Shown one piece after another: positions 33,101-39,672 of a DNA stretch of 44,885 nt (position 1 is its first letter; each line of letters opens with the position of its first letter). A model generated the notes under the pieces. The model made no database searches and was not told the DNA's origin. It saw only the letters and a list, made by a program, of their open reading frames with translations. The position numbers and the translations under genes are program-made. The stretch is from assembly GCA_025360325.1 (NCBI GenBank), contig JANYCI010000340.1, forward strand, positions 1 to 44,885, written 5' to 3'. The stretch is from Limisphaerales bacterium (lineage in GTDB: Bacteria; Verrucomicrobiota; Verrucomicrobiia; Limisphaerales; UBA11358).

Positions 33101-34492
33101 AAATTTGCGCGGCGTGGCGAACAATGCGCCGGAACAATAATCCGTCTCGCGCAGAAAGTTGAACAGCGGCGCGGTCAAATCCCCATCCGTGCGTCCGTAA
33201 TTCATCGCCGAGCCGTCGCGGAACACCACGCCGCCTGCCTCCTGAAACGTGCCGTCGGGGAAAATCAATTTGCCGCCGACCACGCCCGCATCCGCGCGTT
33301 CGCGGAACACGCGCAGCAACGGTTCGAGCCAGCCGGGCAACAGCGCGAGGTCGTTGTTGAGGAAGACCAGAATTTCACCGGTGGCCTGCGCCGCGCCGAA
33401 ATTGCAGGTGTCCACGAAGCCAAGATTTTTTTTGTTGCGGAAATTTTTCACGCGCGCGTCGCATCGCGCCCAGCGTTTGAGCATCGCCGCCGTGCCGTCC
33501 GTCGCGCAGTCGTCCACCACGATGACCTCAATGGCAAGGCGGCGCGGCAACGTTTCAAGCAGTGAGCGCAAACAGGCTTCAGTCATCGCCGCGCCGTTAT
33601 AGCACGGCATCACGATTGACACGCTCGTCTGCTTCGCGCTGGAAAAATCTGGTCGCCACTCAACCGCGAGCGTTTTCTTTTTCGCGTCCACCCGCACGAC
33701 CGCCGCGCTCGCCACGCGCCGCGCTTCGGCAAGATTCGTTTTTTGATTTGCCTCCACGACGACGATGTCGGCGGTGCGGTCCAGATACGGCAAAGAATTT
33801 TTCTCCGCCGTCGGTTGAAAAATCGTGAGCTGCGGAAAACTTTTTTTCAGGTCGCCGCCGGTCTGCCAGTCGAGAATCACCGGGTCGCGTTCGCAGCGCG
33901 CTTGAAACTCCGCGATGATTTCCGCGAACTTCGCCGTGAGATTTTTTGCGTCAGCTTTGGGCTTTTGCGTGAGCGACCAGATGGTTGCCGTGTCGCGCGC
34001 GTTCGCGATGAGGCGATAGCGTTCCTCCAAGTGACGGTGAAAACCAGCGTAGTGATCGAGCCACCAGAGCGACGGCTGCGGCAGCACGAAAAAATCCGCG
34101 CCCGCCGCGCGCCACGCTTCAAGCTGCGCGATGGCCGCAAGGTCGCCGCCGGGATGATAGCCGAGATATTCGCCGGAGCGACTGCGGGGGAAATGCCACG
34201 ACGTTTTGCAATGCTGTTGCAGCAATGCGGCGTCGCCCTTGGTAACGATGAGCGCGGTGGCGCGGCGCGGGATTTTTTTGGCGACGAGCGCGTGGACGCG
34301 CTTGAGCAGCGCACGGTGCGCGAGGACTTCCGGCGGCACGGCTTCCTTGGCCGACTGCGCCGCGTGCCGGACGCGCAACGCGTCGAGCCGCGCCGATTCG
34401 CGCTGCAACGCCTTTTCCTGTCGCGCCACGAGCGCGGCCAGCCGGGCGGCGGTCATTGTCTGCTTCTGATTTTTTTGCACTTTTGCTTTCAC
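30149..34492 (-). CDS. Giant multi-domain glycosyltransferase: GT2 + GT4-like + WbsX, with two copies of the SKGD/WWLEHY domain
   Basis: The protein has 1447 residues. The start is GTG 34492 or ATG 34456 (residue 13); neither has a clear ribosome site. Order: a charged coiled-coil-like N-terminus (1-60); first copy of the unnamed SKGD domain (79-174); a GT2 domain (289-540) with [19 protein letters not shown] and FLNNDL; a GT4-like GT-B unit (565-930) with [33 protein letters not shown] and EGFGL; second SKGD copy (974-1070); and a WbsX-type domain (1085-1430) with [27 protein letters not shown] and [12 protein letters not shown]. The tail is Arg/Lys/Ser-rich. Such fusions build several sugar links on one chain, for example O-antigen or a cell-surface polysaccharide. 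There are no membrane segments, so it probably works at the cytoplasmic face. Confidence 0.9.
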   Translation of the reverse strand: [1447 protein letters not shown]

Positions 34493-34509
34493 AAATCAAA
34501 CCGTTTTTC

Positions 34510-34529
34510 TCACCGGCTCGCAAGCCGGT
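34510..34529. other. Perfect hairpin in the short gap between two cluster genes
   Basis: CACCGGCT (34510-34517) pairs with AGCCGGTG (34522-34529) around a CGCA loop. On the minus strand no U-run follows, so it is probably not a terminator; it lies just after the sulfotransferase stop and 18 bp before the giant glycosyltransferase GTG and could affect translation or mRNA stability. Confidence 0.5.
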
Positions 34530-34530
34530 G

Positions 34531-35772
34531 TTATTTTCTGGTCACGTCAAAAATCATTCCCAAATGAGGGTTTTCCGCGACGGGCGGCGACCGGCGCAAT
34601 TCGTCGGCAAAGCGCGGATAAATTTCCAGCCACCACCGCGCACTGTGCGGCACCGCGAGAAATTGCGCGCCGTGGTTGCACGCGGTTTCCAGTTGCGTCA
34701 GCGCCTCGGCGTCGTCGGCTGGATGAAACCCGGCGTAACGGCTCTGCGCGTCGCGGGGAAAATGTTCCGGCGCGCGCGCGGTGAACTTCAAAAGATTGTC
34801 GTCGCCCTTGCTCACGACGGCCACGCGCGCGCCCGGCGGAGTGTTTTTCTGCACGAACCCATTCCATTGCGGCACGAATAATTCATAGGCCAGCGCATCG
34901 AGATCGAGTTGCTTGGCGGTGGTCAAATTGCCAGCCAACATTTTCGGCGCATCGGCAAAGCCCGCTTCACCGCATAACTGCGCGTAGAGATTGATGATTT
35001 CCGGCGCGACGGAAATGTTCGTGAGTTGTTCGCCCGTGAACCGCGTGTGCCGCAATTCCGGCTTGGTCGTGGCGGCGATCTTGTTTGTCTCGACTTCAGA
35101 AATTTTCAGCCCGCAAAAATCTGCGAGCCGCAGCAGCGTCGCGGCTGGCTGCGTGAAAAAATGTTCGTAGTGAACCACGAGGCGTTGCGAACGCGGCACA
35201 TCCGCGAGCAAGCGTTCGTTGTAAACACGCCACAATTTCAAGCCCAGCGCATACGACATCAGCCCGCGCCGCCGCAGCGAAAGTGCCACCTCCAGCGGAT
35301 GCCGCACGCAGACCACCACGCGCGCATCTGGCGCCAACGCGAGCCAGAACGGCAGCAGCAAACTCGCACGCGGGTCTTTCCAGCCCCACGGCGCAGTGGG
35401 ACAGGCGTCCCGCCTGTCCAGTTTCGGCTGTGCCGACGTTGACTGACCTGCGTGACTTGACAGGCGGGACGCCTGTCCCACTAGCTGTGCGTGAATTTCC
35501 TTTCCACGTTCACGCAATGCGGAAAACTTTTCCGCCCAACGCGCAGGAAATTCCGGCACGTTGTCCCAACCGCCGCCGAGTTCGTTGAGCAACGCGTCGT
35601 TCACTTCCGTGACCGCGATGTTTTCCCAGTGACCGTCAGGATTGTCCGGCGTCGCGCCGTGAAGTTCATTTTCTTCGCCCAGCCAAAGCCCGCACTGCCG
35701 CAGCAGATTTGCCGTGAGCGACGTGCCGGAGCGGTGCATCCCCGTGACGATGATGGGCGCGCGTTCAGCCAT
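34531..35772 (-). CDS. PAPS-dependent sulfotransferase with C-terminal SKGD/WWLEHY domain and an in-frame palindrome insertion
   Basis: The protein has 413 residues. The 5'-PSB loop is GMHRSGTSLTANLL (11-24) and the 3'-PSB region is VVCVRHPLEVALSLRRRG (153-170); WGWKDPR (129-135) precedes it as in bacterial sulfotransferase-fold proteins. Residues about 97-127 (from LVGQASRLSS to RRDACPTA) are encoded by a palindromic repeat and are not part of the fold. The unnamed SKGD domain is at 315-411, with HFPRDAQSRYAGFHPAD and RWWLEIYPRF. It is expected to transfer sulfate from PAPS to a sugar of the cluster's product, fitting with the cysC gene downstream. It overlaps the preceding GT2 gene by eight bases. 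Substrate unknown. Confidence 0.87.
   Translation of the reverse strand: MAERAPIIVTGMHRSGTSLTANLLRQCGLWLGEENELHGATPDNPDGHWENIAVTEVNDALLNELGGGWDNVPEFPARWAEKFSALRERGKEIHAQLVGQASRLSSHAGQSTSAQPKLDRRDACPTAPWGWKDPRASLLLPFWLALAPDARVVVCVRHPLEVALSLRRRGLMSYALGLKLWRVYNERLLADVPRSQRLVVHYEHFFTQPAATLLRLADFCGLKISEVETNKIAATTKPELRHTRFTGEQLTNISVAPEIINLYAQLCGEAGFADAPKMLAGNLTTAKQLDLDALAYELFVPQWNGFVQKNTPPGARVAVVSKGDDNLLKFTARAPEHFPRDAQSRYAGFHPADDAEALTQLETACNHGAQFLAVPHSARWWLEIYPRFADELRRSPPVAENPHLGMIFDVTRK
35395..35482. repeat. REP-doublet-like palindrome inserted in frame in the sulfotransferase gene
   Basis: Perfect 24-bp inverted repeat: 35395-35418 (AGTGGGACAGGCGTCCCG start) with 35459-35482, and a 40-base spacer. 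Each arm is itself a hairpin (GGACAGGCG-TCC-CGCCTGTCC at 35399-35419). The element keeps the frame open and is translated as about 31 residues between the helix before WGWKDPR and that motif. Confidence 0.9.
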
Positions 35773-37075
35773 GCAGTTTGTAAATGTTGCCCGAATTTTT
35801 GTCCGCCGCCACCAGCCGCGCGTTGCGTTTCAAGAATGTTGCGAACTCCCGGTAATGCTTCAGCCACCACAACGCCGCCTGTGGAATCACGAGATGATCT
35901 GCTTGCGGCAACAGTTTTTTCAGCGCCACCACCGCCGCCTTTCCGTCCGCCGGATAAAAGCCCGCATAACTGCCCGTCACCGACTGCGGAAAATGTTTCG
36001 CCGCGCGCCCGCCGAGTTCCAGCAGTGCATTGTCGCCCTTGCTCACGACCAAAATTTTTGCACCGCGCGGAACGGCCCGGCGAACCAGCTTGCGGAGACG
36101 GGCGCGCATCAAATCATATTCCAGCGCGGGCGAGGCCGTGGCCGCGCCGCCGAGTTCGGCGATGAGTTTCGTGACTTCACGCGTCAGCCCGGCAAGCTGG
36201 CGGTTTTTCGCGGCATAACTTTTTTCCAGCGCGTCTTTGCGCCCGGCGTCCACGACGGCGAGTTCCGGCGAAACTTTCAGGTGCAGCGGAAACTGTCCTT
36301 CATAGTTCAGCTCCAGCAATCCGTCAGCGAGAAAAAATCTCAAATCGTCCGGCTGGACTTTCGCGAACCAACGCTGCCGGTAGCGCGCGACGTTGTGTTT
36401 ATCATGCTGGAACCGTCCGGGCGCGACCGACTCAAAATGTTTCACCACGCTCTCGGCGCAGTAATGAATTTCGTGTCCGCGCTCGCCGAGGCGCAAGCAG
36501 AAATCCACGTCCTCAAAACCGTTCTTAAACTTCGTGTCAAAGCCGTGCGCGGCGATGAAAACTTTTCGACGAACGAGCATCGCGGCGCCGGTCACGATTT
36601 GAAAACGGCGCGACTGATTGACTGCGGGATGATTGGCGGGAAATCCGGTGTAGATGTGGCGCGGGTATTTGTCCTGACAAATAATCACACCCGCGTGCTG
36701 GACGGTTTGATTCGGGTAGAGCAGTTTGCTACCGATGGCGGCGGATTGGGGATTTTTCTTTGCGCAATTTTCCAGCGCCCGCAACCAGCCCGGCTGCGGA
36801 ATCGTGTCGTTGTTGAGGAACACGAGGAACTCCGTGCGCGCGGCCTTCGCGCCGTCGTTGCAGGTTTTGGCGAACCCACAGTTTTTCTTGTGCGCGATGA
36901 CTTTGATTTTGTCGCCGAACTGCGCGAGCATTTTCAGCGTGCCGTCGGACGAGGCGTCGTCCACCACGATGATTTTGCAACCGCCGATTCGCAGCACGGC
37001 GTCGAGGCACTGCTGCGTGAGCGCGGCGTTGTTGAATGCCGGAATGACGACGGTGGATTGCAGAGCGCTACGCAT
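35765..37075 (-). CDS. GT2 glycosyltransferase with C-terminal SKGD/WWLEHY domain
   Basis: The protein has 436 residues. The GT2 domain (about 7-260) has TVVIPAFNN, IIVVDDASSDGT (D39-D40), FLNNDT (86-91) for nucleotide-sugar and metal binding, and the acceptor-side GFEDVDFCLRL. A helical link leads to the unnamed domain at 339-436 (LVVSKGDNALLE, HFPQSVTGSYAGFYPAD, LWWLKHYREF). It overlaps the next gene's start by eight bases on each side (37068-37075 and 35765-35772), so it is translationally coupled to both neighbours. No membrane segment is seen. It likely adds one sugar during assembly of the cluster's glycan; donor and acceptor cannot be predicted. Confidence 0.9.
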   Translation of the reverse strand: MRSALQSTVVIPAFNNAALTQQCLDAVLRIGGCKIIVVDDASSDGTLKMLAQFGDKIKVIAHKKNCGFAKTCNDGAKAARTEFLVFLNNDTIPQPGWLRALENCAKKNPQSAAIGSKLLYPNQTVQHAGVIICQDKYPRHIYTGFPANHPAVNQSRRFQIVTGAAMLVRRKVFIAAHGFDTKFKNGFEDVDFCLRLGERGHEIHYCAESVVKHFESVAPGRFQHDKHNVARYRQRWFAKVQPDDLRFFLADGLLELNYEGQFPLHLKVSPELAVVDAGRKDALEKSYAAKNRQLAGLTREVTKLIAELGGAATASPALEYDLMRARLRKLVRRAVPRGAKILVVSKGDNALLELGGRAAKHFPQSVTGSYAGFYPADGKAAVVALKKLLPQADHLVIPQAALWWLKHYREFATFLKRNARLVAADKNSGNIYKLHG

Positions 37076-39578
37076 TTTTTCCTCCCAGTTCGTAAATGAT
37101 GCACGTCGCCTCGTCGCGCAGTTTCACGACGGCGGTTTTTTCCAGATGCTCACGCAAGCCGGTGTAGTGTTCCAGCCACCAGAACGCGGGCTGCGGCAGC
37201 AGAAAATAATTTGCACCGGCGGCACGCAGCCTTTCGAGATGCGCGACGGCCTCGGTGCTGTCGGCGGGGTAAAGGTTCGCGTAGCTGCTGTCGGCGGCCT
37301 GCGGGAAATGCGCGCCGCACTGCGGGGAAAAATTCACGAGCGCGTCATCGCCCTTGCTAACGACCAGAATTATTGCGGCCCTCGGAAGCTGCGCGGCGAC
37401 GGCACGGACGCGTTCACGAAGCGCTTCATATTCCGGTGTGATGCGGCGCGCGTGTGGCTGCCATTTCACATTCCATTTCTTTTCGAAGCGCTCGCGATTG
37501 CTTTCCAGCACACGATCATATTCACCGTTCGTGCAAAGTTCACCAAACGACGCCTGGCCGAAGTGATGCACGAAAACATCTTCAGCGCATACGATTTTGA
37601 ATCCGGCAGCACGGACACGGCGGGAATAATCATCGTCCTCGAACATCCCAACCTCGAACTGTTCGTCCAGCGGGCCGACTTTTTGGAAAACCTCGCGCCG
37701 CATCGCCACGCAGAACATGGCGAGCATGGGGATTTCGCTTTGAGAACTGGACGTTCCAAATTGTAAGGTGCGGGCGGCGGCAAATTTTTCCAACTCGGCA
37801 AACGTGCGATACGGCGCGTCAATCTGCGCCTCGTTGCAAGTGCGGTTCGTGACCGGCCCGACGAGGCCGACTTCCGCTTTCTGCAAATGTGCGAGCAAAC
37901 CATCGCGCCAGCCGGGGAGAATGACCGTGTCGTTGTTGAGGAGAATTAAAATTTCGCCGGTCGCAAGCTTCAGGGCTTGATTGTTGGCGGGAGCAAAGCC
38001 GTGGTTTTTTTTGTTGAGGACGAGTTTCACGAACGAATTTTTCTGCGCGAGTTCACGGAGAAATTCCGGCGTGCCGTCGGTCGAAGCGTTGTCCACGACC
38101 AGAAGTTCATCTCCATCATGCCAGTCGGCGAGCAGCGTGGTGAGGCAGAGTTTCGTGTAGGCAAGGCCGTGGTGCGTGACGAGGATGACTGAAACGAGTT
38201 TTGAATTTTTATTTTTTAATTTTGAATTAAAAACCGGCGTCAGCAGCGCGAGCGCGGTCTGGATGGTCTGCTCCGGCAGACGCGTGGGCCAGCGGGAAAT
38301 GGGCGTGAGAAGGAGTGACGCGGGTAGGACAGGCGTCGCGCCTGTCTCCATTTTTTCAGAACTCACATTATTAAAATTAGAGACAGGCGCGACGCCTGTC
38401 CTACGCAGGCCAAGCTCGCCCAAAATTTTTCCGAGGACAACCTCGTGCGAAAAAAATTCGCGCGCGAGATCGCGCGCGGCACGGCGGTGCTTTTCGTAAT
38501 CGCCGTTGATGGCCTCCACGGCAGCGCACAAGTCATCCATCGTCGAAAACGAAAACAATCCGTTACCGGTGGGAAAAATGTTTCCAAAAGCTGTGTCTTG
38601 CGTGATGACGGGACGGCCAGCCGCGAGATAGGTCACGGCGCGGTCACTGAACCAGCCGCTGCGGAGCTTGATGTTCTGCTCTTTTGCCACCGTGAACTCA
38701 CCGCGTGAACCGCCAATGTAGTCGCGGTAACGGTCGAGGTCTTGCGAGACTTCGAGGCCGGGGCGCACGCGCCAGCCGTTTTGCTCCAACGTTTTTTGGT
38801 CGTCGGCGTTGTAGCTGGAGAGTGCGAGTTCAAACGGCTGCGCCGAAAATTTCTGCGGGAGCGAAATGAATTTCTCGAACTCGAAATGTTTGCTCCAGCG
38901 CAAGATCTCGCCGTTGAACTGCACTTCGCGCCACGGCTGCCGCCAGTTGCCGATGGTGGTGAAGGCCTCGCCGTGGCCGAGTCCGTGCTGTTCCCAAAAT
39001 TCCATCACGACGGGCTGGCGCGTCGGAAGAAAATTGAACTGCGATGGTTTCGGCACACGGCAGTCGGGCGCGCCGAGATTTTCGCCGAAGGTAAAAAACG
39101 CGCAGTGGGGTTGGAGATAATCGAGCGCTTCTTTTTTGCCGTTAAAAATTTCAATCTGCAAATCCACCGGATCGGTCTCCAGAAAAACCAGCCGGTTCGT
39201 GGCGGTGAGTTCTTCGGTGGGCAGATGGCTGCCGTGAAGATTGATGATAAGCGCGGCGTCACGGTAGAGATTTTTGAGCTGCGACTGGGTCATGCCGAAC
39301 CAGCGCGAATCGTAGATCGCGTGATAGGCCCAGTTGTTTTGCAGGCCGAAACGGGTCATCACACCGGCGATGTATTCGGCGGCACGCGCCGGGCCATCGT
39401 CCTTGTCATCGCGCATCAGCTTGCTCGGCGTGCAGCCGTGCGCTTCGACGTAGAAAACTTCGCAGCCAAGTTTTTGCAGGCCGATGAGATAATGAATCGT
39501 CTGCCACGCGACGCCCGCGACGGGGAAGTGGCTCAAGAAGCCGAGCAGGACAATTTTTGGTTTGCGCGTGACGTTCAT
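37068..39578 (-). CDS. Bifunctional glycosyltransferase: CgeB-like half + GT2 half + SKGD/WWLEHY domain, with two repeat insertions
   Basis: The protein has 836 residues. Residues 1-390 match the two paralogues at 24765-27145 (GLQKLGCEVFYVEAHG, FTFGENLGAPDC, SGWFSDRAVTYLAAGRPVIT, NGLFSFSTM). Residues 391-419 come from a palindromic repeat (RRTGVAPVSNF to METGATPVLP) and 446-460 from an AT-rich repeat (VFNSKLKNKNSKLV); both lie in the linker. A GT2 domain follows at about 462-700 (SVILVTHHG, LLVVDNASTDGT, LLNNDTVILPGW, FEDDDYSRRV). The unnamed domain is at 735-836 (SKGDDALV, HFPQAADSSYANLYPAD, FWWLEHY). It likely makes two sugar transfers. The linker position of both insertions explains how the protein could tolerate them. 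It starts at an ATG at 39578, after the palindromic element at 39591. Confidence 0.88.
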   Translation of the reverse strand: MNVTRKPKIVLLGFLSHFPVAGVAWQTIHYLIGLQKLGCEVFYVEAHGCTPSKLMRDDKDDGPARAAEYIAGVMTRFGLQNNWAYHAIYDSRWFGMTQSQLKNLYRDAALIINLHGSHLPTEELTATNRLVFLETDPVDLQIEIFNGKKEALDYLQPHCAFFTFGENLGAPDCRVPKPSQFNFLPTRQPVVMEFWEQHGLGHGEAFTTIGNWRQPWREVQFNGEILRWSKHFEFEKFISLPQKFSAQPFELALSSYNADDQKTLEQNGWRVRPGLEVSQDLDRYRDYIGGSRGEFTVAKEQNIKLRSGWFSDRAVTYLAAGRPVITQDTAFGNIFPTGNGLFSFSTMDDLCAAVEAINGDYEKHRRAARDLAREFFSHEVVLGKILGELGLRRTGVAPVSNFNNVSSEKMETGATPVLPASLLLTPISRWPTRLPEQTIQTALALLTPVFNSKLKNKNSKLVSVILVTHHGLAYTKLCLTTLLADWHDGDELLVVDNASTDGTPEFLRELAQKNSFVKLVLNKKNHGFAPANNQALKLATGEILILLNNDTVILPGWRDGLLAHLQKAEVGLVGPVTNRTCNEAQIDAPYRTFAELEKFAAARTLQFGTSSSQSEIPMLAMFCVAMRREVFQKVGPLDEQFEVGMFEDDDYSRRVRAAGFKIVCAEDVFVHHFGQASFGELCTNGEYDRVLESNRERFEKKWNVKWQPHARRITPEYEALRERVRAVAAQLPRAAIILVVSKGDDALVNFSPQCGAHFPQAADSSYANLYPADSTEAVAHLERLRAAGANYFLLPQPAFWWLEHYTGLREHLEKTAVVKLRDEATCIIYELGGKNA
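38199..38233. repeat. AT-rich repeat inside the bifunctional glycosyltransferase gene
   Basis: A stretch of TTTTGAA/TTTTTAATTTTGAATT composition in an otherwise GC-rich gene. Read on the coding strand it gives NSKLKNKNSKL, similar in style to the KSKIQNPKSKI repeat at 25422 but with TTTTGAA units. It lies in the inter-domain linker. Confidence 0.6.
38324..38404. repeat. REP-doublet-like palindrome inserted in frame in the bifunctional glycosyltransferase gene
   Basis: Perfect 25-bp inverted repeat, 38324-38348 (GTAGGACAGGCGTCGCGC start) with 38380-38404, spacer 31 bases. Same GGACAGGCG core as the elements at 30007 and 35395, with TCG instead of TCC in the inner loop. Translated as about 27 residues in the linker between the two glycosyltransferase halves. 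Confidence 0.9.
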
Positions 39579-39590
39579 GCAAATTTAATT

Positions 39591-39666
39591 CTCACGCAAA
39601 GGCGCAAAGGCGCAGAGGAAGTCCTTTTTGCGGGGAATTCTTTGCGACTTTGCGGCTTTGCGTGAA
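39591..39666. repeat. Intergenic palindromic repeat, CACGCAAAGGCGCAAAG family
   Basis: Arms 39591-39617 and 39640-39666 are inverted copies matching at 23 of 27 positions with a 22-base spacer. In minus-strand translation this family gives the widespread LCAFAPLREN string. It occupies the only sizeable gap (94 bp) between the ABC exporter gene and the bifunctional glycosyltransferase. Confidence 0.8.
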
Positions 39667-39672
39667 CTTTTT

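Noticed and set aside
32009..33565. Plus-strand frame of 518 codons, and similar frames at 10105-11286 and 27940-29295
   Set aside because: All lie opposite genes with clear domain motifs and show the composition of a shadow frame in a GC-rich genome.
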